The translations under genes were made by a program, and so were the position numbers. The notes under the pieces were generated by a model. That model made no database searches. It was given only the letters and a program-made list of their open reading frames with translations, and had not been told where the DNA came from. From Metabacillus rhizolycopersici (GTDB lineage: Bacteria; Bacillota; Bacilli; Bacillales; Bacillaceae), in NCBI RefSeq assembly GCF_020075705.1, contig NZ_JAIQUM010000028.1, positions 1 to 59,255 on the forward strand: 59,255 bases of DNA, given 5' to 3'. Below are positions 28,737 through 37,713 of the stretch, piece by piece (position 1 is the first letter of the stretch; every line of letters begins with the position of its first letter).

Positions 28737-28763
28737 GATCCTTGGCCATTGGACAAGGATTTA
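28737..28763. terminator. Short hairpin in the gap 28619-28814
   Basis: ATCCTTG pairs with CAAGGAT, with TTATTG behind it. Probably ends the signalling operon on the minus strand or nothing at all. Confidence 0.45.
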
Positions 28764-28814
28764 TTGTTATTTGTTAGTCTTTGTGAAGGTATTCAGAAAA
28801 CCAGCACTATTACA

Positions 28815-29771
28815 TCACTTCAATATTCCATTCAGAAAGTCTAACCTCTCTTCTGCATTACCTTTAATAATAATATCTACTCCAGCATCAATAAATTTTT
28901 CAACACTTTCTCCCTTTATCACTTTCAATGCAGTTTCAACACTTAAATATCCCATATCATAAGGATTTTGGGCAACTGTTCCTGGAATAGTATCTGCTTC
29001 TATTAATTCAATTAAATCGGTCGTTCCGTCTGCGCCGGTGACTGGCATGTTAAGTCCCTGCTCCTCAATAGCATTTATTACATTTAATGCCATTGTATCA
29101 TGTGTGGCAATAACGCCCTTAAGATCAGGATAATCACGCAATACCTTTGTCATAGTTTTATTAACAGTTTTAGCGTCGTCTAATAGCACTCTTTCTTCTA
29201 CCACTACATCGATTCCAGCATTCTCCAACTTAACTTTAGCTCCGCTTATTCGGTCATTAAAAACAGTATGAGCTGCATCTCCACCAATAATGGCGACTTT
29301 ATCTCCAGGCTGAAGCTGAGATGCTAAAAATACCCCTGCCTTCTCACCTAAATCTACGTTATCAGTACCAACATATGACACTTTATTTTTCAGATCAAGA
29401 TTTGCAGATATAAGTATTAACGGAATCTCTTTACTAAACCTCTCTAATGTAGGTATGAGATCAGGTAAGTCCTCCGGGGCAACAATTAATACATCTGGAT
29501 TTTTTTCTTTGTATACTTTCTCTAATAATTTAATTTGTCCTTCCTTTGTTCCATCAGGTGAGGTGATAACCTCACCATCTATACCAAAGTCGCGAAACCC
29601 TTTTTCGACACCTGCTTTAATCGTTTCCCAATATTCATGGTCTAATGTTCTTAAAACAACGACCACTCTTGGCTTTTCACCCATCAATGATTTCGCGATA
29701 AATCCACCAATAATAACAACAACAAAAATAGACACTACAATAAGAAAAGGTATCTTGCCCTTTTTCAACAC
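28815..29771 (-). CDS. Membrane-anchored periplasmic-binding-type sugar-binding protein
   Basis: 318 residues. One N-terminal membrane segment (about 8-28) and no lipobox Cys, followed by a type I periplasmic binding fold of the RbsB kind: VVVLRTLDHEYWETIKAGVEKG, DVLIVAPEDL, SYVGTDNVDLGEKAG and TGADGTTDLIELIEAD. It therefore stays on the outer face of the membrane. No ABC permease or ATPase genes are near, and it follows two histidine kinases and a CheR homologue. That arrangement suggests a ligand sensor subunit rather than an importer. Confidence 0.85.
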   Translation of the reverse strand: MLKKGKIPFLIVVSIFVVVIIGGFIAKSLMGEKPRVVVVLRTLDHEYWETIKAGVEKGFRDFGIDGEVITSPDGTKEGQIKLLEKVYKEKNPDVLIVAPEDLPDLIPTLERFSKEIPLILISANLDLKNKVSYVGTDNVDLGEKAGVFLASQLQPGDKVAIIGGDAAHTVFNDRISGAKVKLENAGIDVVVEERVLLDDAKTVNKTMTKVLRDYPDLKGVIATHDTMALNVINAIEEQGLNMPVTGADGTTDLIELIEADTIPGTVAQNPYDMGYLSVETALKVIKGESVEKFIDAGVDIIIKGNAEERLDFLNGILK

Positions 29772-29840
29772 AAATATCCTCCTCCCATCTTTATTTCTGA
29801 TTAAAGACTTCGCTAATCAAGCTCAAAACGATTTAAGCAT

Positions 29841-31871
29841 CTACCTTTGGTCTTGCTTAAATTGAATGGAGAAAGTTGTTCCTTCGTTCCCAGTCGCTAT
29901 ATCAATTTCTGCATGATGACGTTCTGCTATACTATAGCAAATAGCTAAACCTAAACCAGTTCCCTTCTCCTTCGTCGTAAAGAAAGGCGTCCCTAATTTT
30001 TCCAACACCTCGGGACCCATACCTCTTCCTTGATCTTTTATTTCTAAAACAACTGTTTGTCCATTTTGATATGTTTTTATCATAAGCTTGCCACCGGAAG
30101 ACATAGCATCAAGACCATTTAGTACAATATTTAAGATAAGCTGACGAATTTCTTTTTGATCTATGAATAAATCAGGGCAATTACCTAAATCAAGAATGAT
30201 ATGCTTACTTGATCGCAGTGCTTCCGCTTGAATCAGTGGAGATAATGCTTCAATAACTGTGTTTAAGTTTTGCTTTACCTTAACGCTGACCTTATTTTTT
30301 GCTAAATTCAGAAATTCAGTAATAATCGAATTAGCTCTGTTTAATTCTTCTAACATTAAATCAATGATCTCTTCTGATAGATTATCAGAGTTATGCCTTG
30401 ATAATTGTAAAAAGCCGTGAACCGTTGTCATTGGGTTTCTAATTTCATGGGCAATTCCCGCAGCCATTTCACCAATTAAATTCAGCCTATCTAAGCGGTA
30501 CATCTCTTTCTGCAAGTACGTACTTTCCGTAATATCCGTTATAACTAGAAGAGTACATGGTTCAGAATGGATATCAATGATTTCGGTTGACAATAATCCA
30601 TCGCGAATTTCCTCATTCTTCGTATTATAAGTAATTCTTTTGTTTCGCACTGTCTGCCCAATATCAACCGGTTCCCCAGTTGATTCATCAATCAAATTCT
30701 CAAAATTGATTTTTTGGTTTTTAAAATCATCATGGTTATAACCAGTAAAGTTTAACCAACTAGAATTAACTTCGATAAATGTTCCATCATCTAGAGAATA
30801 AATAGCCATTAAACAAGGACTAGATTCAAATATCGTCCGAAATCTTTCTTGGGAACGATACAGATGATCTGCTATTTTATTTCGTTCTTCAATCTCATTT
30901 TGTAGCTTTTCATTAGCATTGAGAAGCTCCAGCGTTCGTTCTTTTACAATGTTCTCCAAATTATTAAACTTTTGTTTTTTAATTTCGTCAATTTGCTTTC
31001 TTTCAGTAACATCACGGATTGTACAAACAAAAATCTGTTGATCTTCTATTGTCGTTTCTCCAATTTGAATATCGGCATGAAAATGACTTTCGTCCTTTCG
31101 TAAAGCAACTGATTCTACCAACTTTCCTGTAGCTAGTTTGAGCGTAGAAAGGATAGAGGCAGAAGCGTCCATTTCATTATCGTCTTTAATGTTTAGAAAA
31201 AGCATAATGACATGTTTACCAACTAAATCCTCAGCTTGATAACCAAACATGTTTGTTACAGCAGGATTCACAGATAAAATATAGCCTTGGTCATCCAATG
31301 TCACAATCGTATCAATCAGAGTCTCACCAATAACTTTGGCCAATGCCTCAGACCTGCGTAAATTAATTTTTGCTACGTCAAGTTTTTTATTAACTTCATT
31401 AAGTTCAAAGGTTCTTTCTCTATCACTCTGAATGATATTCTCTTCATGATTTCGATGAATTTTTACAAATTGTTCAATTTTTTGTTTTAATGTTTCAGGA
31501 TGAAATGGTTTAAAAATATAATCAATCGCCCCAACAGAATAGCCTTGATGGACATGCTCTATATCTTGGCTAATTGCTGTGATAAAAATGATGGGAATAT
31601 ATCTTGTTTTTTCTCTCGCTTTTATAAGCTTTGCTGTCTCAAATCCGTTCAAACCAGGCATTTGCACATCCAGTAAAATGACAGCAAAGTCTTGTTTAAG
31701 CATGCATTTTAAAGCTTCTTTTCCTGAATTTGCACTAACTAAGTTATAGTTTGGAGAGATGAGTACAGCTTCCAATGCTAATAAATTTTCAGGGTGATCA
31801 TCCACCATTAAAATATTAACCTTTTTTTTAGGTGTATTATTTAAATTTGCGGAATAATTTTTCCGTTGCAT
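29841..31871 (-). CDS. Soluble REC-PAS-PAS histidine kinase
   Basis: 676 residues from the ATG at 31871, which has CGGAG six bases before; the open frame can start at 31895. Order: receiver domain (about 20-140; phospho-Asp in ILLDVQMPG), PAS (about 170-290, NPAVTNMFGYQAEDLVG), a coiled coil, PAS (about 330-440), HisKA with phospho-His in AAGIAHEIRNPMTTVHGF, and HATPase with DQGRGMG and GTGLGLAICYSIAE. No membrane segment. It overlaps the 3' end of the methyltransferase gene by 35 bases, so translation is coupled. Confidence 0.85.
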   Translation of the reverse strand: MQRKNYSANLNNTPKKKVNILMVDDHPENLLALEAVLISPNYNLVSANSGKEALKCMLKQDFAVILLDVQMPGLNGFETAKLIKAREKTRYIPIIFITAISQDIEHVHQGYSVGAIDYIFKPFHPETLKQKIEQFVKIHRNHEENIIQSDRERTFELNEVNKKLDVAKINLRRSEALAKVIGETLIDTIVTLDDQGYILSVNPAVTNMFGYQAEDLVGKHVIMLFLNIKDDNEMDASASILSTLKLATGKLVESVALRKDESHFHADIQIGETTIEDQQIFVCTIRDVTERKQIDEIKKQKFNNLENIVKERTLELLNANEKLQNEIEERNKIADHLYRSQERFRTIFESSPCLMAIYSLDDGTFIEVNSSWLNFTGYNHDDFKNQKINFENLIDESTGEPVDIGQTVRNKRITYNTKNEEIRDGLLSTEIIDIHSEPCTLLVITDITESTYLQKEMYRLDRLNLIGEMAAGIAHEIRNPMTTVHGFLQLSRHNSDNLSEEIIDLMLEELNRANSIITEFLNLAKNKVSVKVKQNLNTVIEALSPLIQAEALRSSKHIILDLGNCPDLFIDQKEIRQLILNIVLNGLDAMSSGGKLMIKTYQNGQTVVLEIKDQGRGMGPEVLEKLGTPFFTTKEKGTGLGLAICYSIAERHHAEIDIATGNEGTTFSIQFKQDQR

Positions 31872-32703
31872 CAAATTCTCCGTAACAGTTTTCATAACTT
31901 GTAAATTTAATCCCCTCTCTGTTCCCTAAACCAAGAAAGCCTGATACGCTTAGACTATCATAAAATAGCTTATGGACATCATTTTGAAGACGCTTATTAA
32001 AATAGATTAGGACATTACGACAAATAATAATATCAAACTCGTTAAATGAATGATCTGTCACTAAATTATGCTGTGCAAACACAACATTTTTTTGCAGATA
32101 AGAATGGAAAAAGACCTGATCATCCACTGCCTTATAATACTCTGAAAAGGCCCTTTTTCCACCTGCTTCAATATAATTTTTAGTATAGCGCTGCATCCCA
32201 TCCAATGGGAAATTACCTTGTTTCGCCTTTTCTAGCATCGTCGCGTTTAAATCCGTTGCAAAAATTCTCGTTTTTTCGTAAAGTCCTTCTTCATGTAAAA
32301 GAATCGCCATTGAATAAACTTCCTCACCCGAAGAACAACCAACATGCCAAATTCGAATTTCCGGATAATCCCTTATTACCGGGATGACCTTTGTCCGAAA
32401 AGACTTAAAGAAGGTGGGATCACGGAACATCTCGGTAACATTTATCGAAAAGTCAGAAATTAAATCCCTCATGACCATAGGATCACGTAGAATCACTTCC
32501 TGTAAAGCTGATATACTCTTTAGATTCTCTTTACGAACACGATGGCTTATTCTTCTTTGAACAAATGGAAGAGCATAATTTCTAAAATCATATCCGTAAT
32601 AACGATAAACAGCTTCAAGTAGTAAATCTATTTCAATTTTTTCAATTTCATCCATTTGTTCTTGATTATGTGTTTGTAATTTTAGTTTGTTAGAAATCTC
32701 CAA
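31837..32703 (-). CDS. CheR-family protein methyltransferase (RsbM-like)
   Basis: 288 residues. SAM site at HVGCSSGEEVYSMAILLHEEG (about 122), ATDLNATMLEKAKQG (about 150) and the CheR signature NLVTDHSFNEFDIIICRNVLIYFN (about 214). It lacks the basic N-terminal chemotaxis docking domain. TTG start directly after the stop of the hybrid kinase gene, with AAGGAG close before it. In B. cereus such a protein, RsbM, methylates the sensor kinase RsbK and keeps it silent. By analogy it should modify its neighbour kinase. Confidence 0.85.
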   Translation of the reverse strand: MEISNKLKLQTHNQEQMDEIEKIEIDLLLEAVYRYYGYDFRNYALPFVQRRISHRVRKENLKSISALQEVILRDPMVMRDLISDFSINVTEMFRDPTFFKSFRTKVIPVIRDYPEIRIWHVGCSSGEEVYSMAILLHEEGLYEKTRIFATDLNATMLEKAKQGNFPLDGMQRYTKNYIEAGGKRAFSEYYKAVDDQVFFHSYLQKNVVFAQHNLVTDHSFNEFDIIICRNVLIYFNKRLQNDVHKLFYDSLSVSGFLGLGNREGIKFTSYENCYGEFDATEKLFRKFK

Positions 32704-35466
32704 TCACTCCTTGCTATACAGCCAAACTTGCATGAGCGAGAATAACTGATCTAAATTAATCGGCTTACTTATATAATCCGATGCACCTGCCACCAAACAC
32801 TCTTCTCTGCTATGTTTCATCGCCTTTGCAGTGAGTGCAATAATTGGTAGGGATTTATACTCTGGCATAGTACGAATTCTCCTCGTCGCCTCAAAGCCAT
32901 CAATTTCGGGCATCATAATGTCCATTAGTATCAGGTCTGTATCAGGGTTTTCTTGTAACACCTCGATCGCTTCACGGCCATTTTCTGCTACGATTATATC
33001 CATTTCATACGCTTCAAGAGCAATCGTTAATGCGTATACATTTCGTATATCATCGTCAACAATGAGTATCTTCTTATCTTTTAGCGACGTTTTCCCATTT
33101 TGCTTAATACTGTAATCCTCACTCACGGCACCATTTACATTTAGTGAAAATTCTTCGACCTCAAGTCCTACAGCTACTTCTTGAATTGGAGAGGGCTCTG
33201 CTATCTCTTCGTTTTCCTGTGAATTTGGTAAATATAAAGTAAAGGTACTTCCTTTTCCCTTTTCACTGCTTACTTCAATAAACCCTCCTAATAAATAAGC
33301 ATATTCACGACTAATCGATAAACCTAATCCAGTACCTCCATATTGACGACTAGTCGTTCCATCAGCTTGTTTAAAGGCATCAAATATCGTTTCTTGTTTT
33401 TCTTTTGCAATACCAATCCCTGTATCGGTAACGGAGAAAGCGATCATACATTTCTCTTGAGATTTCTCATCAAAAAGCTGTCTCCCTTTCCCTTCTTTTA
33501 TTACCTGGCGAACAGAGTAAGACACACTACCGCTTTCAGTGAATTTAAATGCATTTGAAAGTAGATTTTTTAATATTTGTTGCAGACGTTGTTCATCCGT
33601 ATAGAAATACTCTGGTATACCTTCTTCCAGTTCAATCGTAAACTGAACCTCTTTCTGTTTAGCGATATGAGAAAATTGACCAGTGATAAAATCATTCAAT
33701 TCATTAAATTTCACTTCATTTTGAATCACTTCTAGTTTCCCTGACTCTACTTTCGCTAAATCCAATATATCATTAATTAAATGGAGTAAATCATTTCCTG
33801 ACGTGTAAATTGTGCGAATATATTCCGCTTGCTTAGCCGTAAGATTGCCGTCCCCATTTTCAGAGAGAATTTGCGCTAATATTAGTAAACTATTTAATGG
33901 CGTTCTAAGTTCGTGAGACATATTTGCTAAAAACTCAGATTTATATTGCGAACTAATCTCTAGTTGCTGAGCTTTTTCCTCAAGTGCTTCCCTAACCTTT
34001 TCTAGCTCTTTTTTCTTTTGTTCTGAGTTTCCATACTGTTCCTCAAGTTTTTCATTCGTCGTTCTAAGCTCCTCTTGTTGTAACTGGAGTTCTTCAGATT
34101 GGACCTGTAGCTCTTCTGTTAGCGCCTGTGATTCCTGTAATAACCTCTCTGCCCTCATACGATTTGAAATACTATTTATTGTCATACCAATATTATTATT
34201 AACTTCCTTAAGAAGCTTTACTTGAGAAGTGGTAAATGACTCAAAAGTAGCAATTTCAATCACTGCAAGGACATCATCTTCAAAACGAACAGGAAAAATA
34301 ATAATATTATTCGGTGTTCCAACACCTATACCAGATCCAACCTTTATGTAGTCATCTGGTACATGATTTAATAAAATGGAGCGGTTTTCAATTGCGCATT
34401 GACCAACAAGACCCTCTCCTAAATTAAATCGCTCAAATCTATTATCTTCATCTAAAACGGCATAGGAGGACATTCTTCGTAAATATTGTTTGCCATCTTC
34501 AACTTCCTTAATATAGAAAACGCCATAGCACCCTCCCACCATTGGGACAAGATTTGTAATTAACAAGTCTGCTAGCATCTCCACATTTTCTACTTCTGGA
34601 TACATTGTTGCTATATCGGCAATCTTTGTATTAAGCCAGCTATGCTCTTCTGCTTCGTCTACTAATTTCTTTTCTAGTTTACTATGATCCTCGAGTGCCT
34701 TTGCCATCGTGTTGAATGCAACAGCAATTGCTCCTATTTCCCCTTTTTGGTTTATCTCAATCCTCGGAAGTCTACTGAAATCACTATTAGGAACACTTGT
34801 CATGACAGATGTAACGTCGTTAAGATTATTTGTCAATCGTTTAATAATCCATATCGTTACTCCAATTCCCACAGATATAATAATAGCTAAATAAATATAA
34901 ATAGTGGTGGCAGCCCAATTGTATGTTTCTCTTGACCGTAATAGTTCGTTTTTCATCTCTTGTTCTTGCAATCCATGGAGAACATCTACAATTTGGAGCA
35001 TTCTTTGCCTAGTAAGCTCAGCTTCATTCCATTGTGAAGATTGAAGTTCACCATCACCGTTCATTTGTTTTGTTGCAACCAATTGCCGTGCTATATTTTG
35101 ATACGAATCATGCAATATTTTAAACTTTGAAATTAATTCCTGAGATTCATCTTGAGTGTCCACTTTTTCAAGTGAATAAATCGCATTGTTAATATTTATT
35201 TGCGATTCTTCCCAAGCATTCAAAGGATCTTGAGCTACACCTGACTCATCTGAATAACTAATAGAGGCCTCTCTTAGTACTCTACCAATATTAGAAGTCT
35301 CATATTTTATAGTTGACGCCATCTCAATCCGCTCATATAATTCATTAACTACGACATTCATATTTACGGTTGCTTGTTCAAGCATATTCATTAAGATAAC
35401 TACGCTAATTGAAATTAACAAAAGCAATGATCCAATACTCATATAAAGCTTTGTTCTAAATTTCAT
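32704..35466 (-). CDS. Hybrid sensor histidine kinase with GAF and C-terminal receiver
   Basis: 920 residues. TM1 at about 9-28, an extracellular helical bundle to about 188, TM2 at about 189-210, HAMP at about 212-264, GAF at about 280-430, a long coiled coil with LQVQSEELQLQQEELRTTNEKL, HisKA (LANMSHELRTPLNSLLIL), HATPase (GTGLGLSISREYAYLLGG) and a receiver (ILIVDDDIRN, LMDIMMPEIDG). The layout is the same as RsbK at 48150-50921. It heads an operon with the CheR homologue, the soluble kinase and the binding protein. No clear promoter picked. Confidence 0.88.
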   Translation of the reverse strand: MKFRTKLYMSIGSLLLLISISVVILMNMLEQATVNMNVVVNELYERIEMASTIKYETSNIGRVLREASISYSDESGVAQDPLNAWEESQININNAIYSLEKVDTQDESQELISKFKILHDSYQNIARQLVATKQMNGDGELQSSQWNEAELTRQRMLQIVDVLHGLQEQEMKNELLRSRETYNWAATTIYIYLAIIISVGIGVTIWIIKRLTNNLNDVTSVMTSVPNSDFSRLPRIEINQKGEIGAIAVAFNTMAKALEDHSKLEKKLVDEAEEHSWLNTKIADIATMYPEVENVEMLADLLITNLVPMVGGCYGVFYIKEVEDGKQYLRRMSSYAVLDEDNRFERFNLGEGLVGQCAIENRSILLNHVPDDYIKVGSGIGVGTPNNIIIFPVRFEDDVLAVIEIATFESFTTSQVKLLKEVNNNIGMTINSISNRMRAERLLQESQALTEELQVQSEELQLQQEELRTTNEKLEEQYGNSEQKKKELEKVREALEEKAQQLEISSQYKSEFLANMSHELRTPLNSLLILAQILSENGDGNLTAKQAEYIRTIYTSGNDLLHLINDILDLAKVESGKLEVIQNEVKFNELNDFITGQFSHIAKQKEVQFTIELEEGIPEYFYTDEQRLQQILKNLLSNAFKFTESGSVSYSVRQVIKEGKGRQLFDEKSQEKCMIAFSVTDTGIGIAKEKQETIFDAFKQADGTTSRQYGGTGLGLSISREYAYLLGGFIEVSSEKGKGSTFTLYLPNSQENEEIAEPSPIQEVAVGLEVEEFSLNVNGAVSEDYSIKQNGKTSLKDKKILIVDDDIRNVYALTIALEAYEMDIIVAENGREAIEVLQENPDTDLILMDIMMPEIDGFEATRRIRTMPEYKSLPIIALTAKAMKHSREECLVAGASDYISKPINLDQLFSLMQVWLYSKE

Positions 35467-35842
35467 ACGCCCCCCACATTTCTCTGTTTGTTTTCTTAAG
35501 ATAGTCCATTTTTACTATTTACTTCCAGTTCTAATATTCCGAAAATTAAAATGATCAATTGGAATTTCGAACGACGCATCTCTTACATATTTTGTTTATA
35601 ATGATACTTTATATCCTTTATTTTCGTCTACATAATATTTTTTACAGTTATCAAATTCTTTCAATAAAATTCCACTAGACTTAGTTTTTCCCTCAATCTT
35701 GAGGTAAGAGGATTATTCCGTGGTTAGAATAAGAAAGACATAAAAAAACATCCTGGGACATAAATATTCTATAATTTCCCAGAATGGCTTTTTCTATTTA
35801 TTTAATTAACTGTACTACAGATTCTTTTGATCACTCGTTATC
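35467..35842. other. Gap with one hairpin and no gene
   Basis: AT-rich bases between the kinase operon and the monooxygenase. Only a terminator-like hairpin at 35743-35794 is visible (CCTGGGA with TTCCCAGG-like arm and a T run). Confidence 0.5.
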
Positions 35843-36122
35843 AAACCTCTTTATAGAGATTGATTTCTACGCTTTCTCGTCGCTTTCTAAGCTCAGGGAC
35901 AATTTTCAAGACATGTTCACTATTATTATGTTGTTTGATCGCCTCTTCATCTACCCATTCTTCAAGCATTGTTAAAATAGAAGCATCATTTATATCTTCA
36001 TAAATTGAGTATGAAATGCATCCCTTTTCTTTTCTAGTTTCAGTAACAAGTTCTTTGGCAAATTTTAAATATTCTTCCTTTGCACCTGGTTTTAGTATAC
36101 CTTTAGCAACAATTTTAATCAT
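35843..36122 (-). CDS. Putative quinol monooxygenase (ABM domain)
   Basis: 93 residues from MIKIVAKGILKPGAKEEY. The ferredoxin-like antibiotic biosynthesis monooxygenase fold has the usual order: VAKGILKPGAKEEYLKFAKELV, GCISYSIYEDIND and LEEWVDEEAIKQHNNSEH. Small homologues of YgiN act on quinols, YhgC/IsdG-like ones on haem. The ATG at 36122 was preferred to 36152 because GGGTGGGAG is nine bases before it. The end of the gene is at about 35841. Confidence 0.75.
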
Positions 36123-36246
36123 GGTATTAACTCCCACCCTAGTCATTATCATACGTTTCTACCTTTTAGTTATATCCTACTCGCTTGCTTATTACCATAT
36201 TTTTGTTAACTAGTATACCATTTTAGGACTCTTTTTTACCATATTA

Positions 36247-37182
36247 TTATTCTACGGTTAAACCCAGTGAATCAATCAACTTTTCATCCGTTGCCAGAAT
36301 AAGATCTGTGTGAATATAATTTGACCCAAACATGTTTTGTAAATCCTCATATTTGGAATGGCTTGCTTTTACGATACGATCATTCTTATTATAAATGTAG
36401 ATAGTAAAATAGTTGGTTAAAAACGCCATAAAGTCGTTGATACCTATCCCTGTTTTTTCAATATACTCACTGTTAAATTCGATAAAGCCTAGCATTGAAG
36501 CACTCTTTTCAAACAAGCCTTTCATGCCCTTTAAAACGAAAGCCTCGTAGCCCTCTACATCGACTTTAAATAGGATTGTTTTATCAATAACATTCTCCTT
36601 AATGACCGAATCAATCGTTATTGATTTAACTTGTACCTTTTCAACCATATTATGAGCAGGCACATAGGATGCAGAGGATGTACCTGACCAATGTTTATCA
36701 ACATAAAAGGATTTTTCTTCTCCATCTTTGTCTGCTGCGAAGATATTGAAAATTGTTATTTGAGATTTATTCGGATGGGCTTCTTTCGATTTCTTTATAT
36801 ATGGTAACAAATTCCGATTGGCTTCAACTCCGTAGATCTTCGTATGTTTAGGATAGATGGTAGAAAAGATGCATTCCCCATAGTTCACACCTACATCTAT
36901 TGTTAGGTCCGGCCTCATCACTTCAACAGCATTACACCAAAATTGTGTCAATCGCTTCTGTGTCATACCATCGCTAATCAACAAAGCTCTTCCACGATTT
37001 TCTTCCGAATTAACATAAAGAATATTAGAGGATGGTAGAACAATTCTATTTGGTATTTTATTAATGTTTAAGGTTTTATATTTAAGTAAAATTCCGAAAT
37101 TAATTAGAAACTTCCAAGCCCTTGGATAATCCTCCCACATTTTTAATAGGAAAGTCTTTCTCGTAGATACCTTAGTTGTCAT
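36247..37182 (-). CDS. FkbM family methyltransferase
   Basis: 311 residues. SAM-binding core TIDVGVNYGECIFSTIYP at about 93 and YGVEANRNLLPYIKKS at about 118. The FkbM signature continues with LFKVDVEGYEAFVLKGMKG at about 202 and GFIEFNSEYI at about 232. Family enzymes O-methylate sugars or polyketides. GGAGG lies 6 bases before the ATG. No glycosyltransferase or surface polysaccharide gene is nearby. It stands alone. Confidence 0.85.
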   Translation of the reverse strand: MTTKVSTRKTFLLKMWEDYPRAWKFLINFGILLKYKTLNINKIPNRIVLPSSNILYVNSEENRGRALLISDGMTQKRLTQFWCNAVEVMRPDLTIDVGVNYGECIFSTIYPKHTKIYGVEANRNLLPYIKKSKEAHPNKSQITIFNIFAADKDGEEKSFYVDKHWSGTSSASYVPAHNMVEKVQVKSITIDSVIKENVIDKTILFKVDVEGYEAFVLKGMKGLFEKSASMLGFIEFNSEYIEKTGIGINDFMAFLTNYFTIYIYNKNDRIVKASHSKYEDLQNMFGSNYIHTDLILATDEKLIDSLGLTVE

Positions 37183-37212
37183 GATTCTTCCTCCTAAAAT
37201 TCCAACAAATTA

Positions 37213-37345
37213 GTGTTCATAAAGCGAGACTTCTATCAGTGGGGGTTTTCCTTATCCCCCACTGATAGATAGCGAGACTTACCTTAACCTATACGGGTGG
37301 TTATCCACGATCTTCGCTTTAACTAGCCTTAGATAGATGGATTTA
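37213..37345. repeat. Repeat family B copy
   Basis: TCTATCAGTGGGGG and CCCCCACTGATAGA form the first stem, followed by GCGAGACTTACC, but the second half (the GGGCAG stem) is degraded. Confidence 0.8.
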
Positions 37346-37440
37346 CAATTGGATAATCTCCGATGAATTCATATATATATTTCTTACAATTTGTTGAAAG
37401 TCCTGCCTACACGAACTTAGTTTACAAATAATTTACATTA

Positions 37441-37598
37441 AGAAAAGCGCAAGCGCCTTGTTCAGCCTCAGGCATAGCATAAGACGCACATGAATAGAAG
37501 GCCTTCTTTGCCTTCAATTCATGTGTGACTAGACCTGAGAGGGGCTAGTCCGCTTGCGCTAGACACCAAAACTACGTACAAAACATATAAATTCTGAT
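37441..37598. repeat. Repeat family A, copy 9
   Basis: Arms CACATGAAT and ATTCATGTG with a type I-like tail. Confidence 0.9.
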
Positions 37599-37611
37599 CG
37601 TATAAAAAAAG

Positions 37612-37644
37612 AGGCAGAAATCATTGTCTGATGATTTCTGCTCT
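37612..37644 (-). terminator. Terminator after the MFS drug transporter
   Basis: GCAGAAATCAT and ATGATTTCTGC form an 11-bp stem over a six-base loop, about 70 bases past the stop. Confidence 0.8.
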
Positions 37645-37713
37645 CCTATTGTTATGAAATTCCTTACTAATGTTTCATTCACTCTGACAAAAGTCAAAAC
37701 TGGTTAGCGAAGC

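Noticed and set aside
28815..29771. ABC importer binding protein
   Set aside because: No permease or ATPase gene is near, and the protein has a plain membrane anchor instead of a lipobox. A sensory role is favoured, though not proven.
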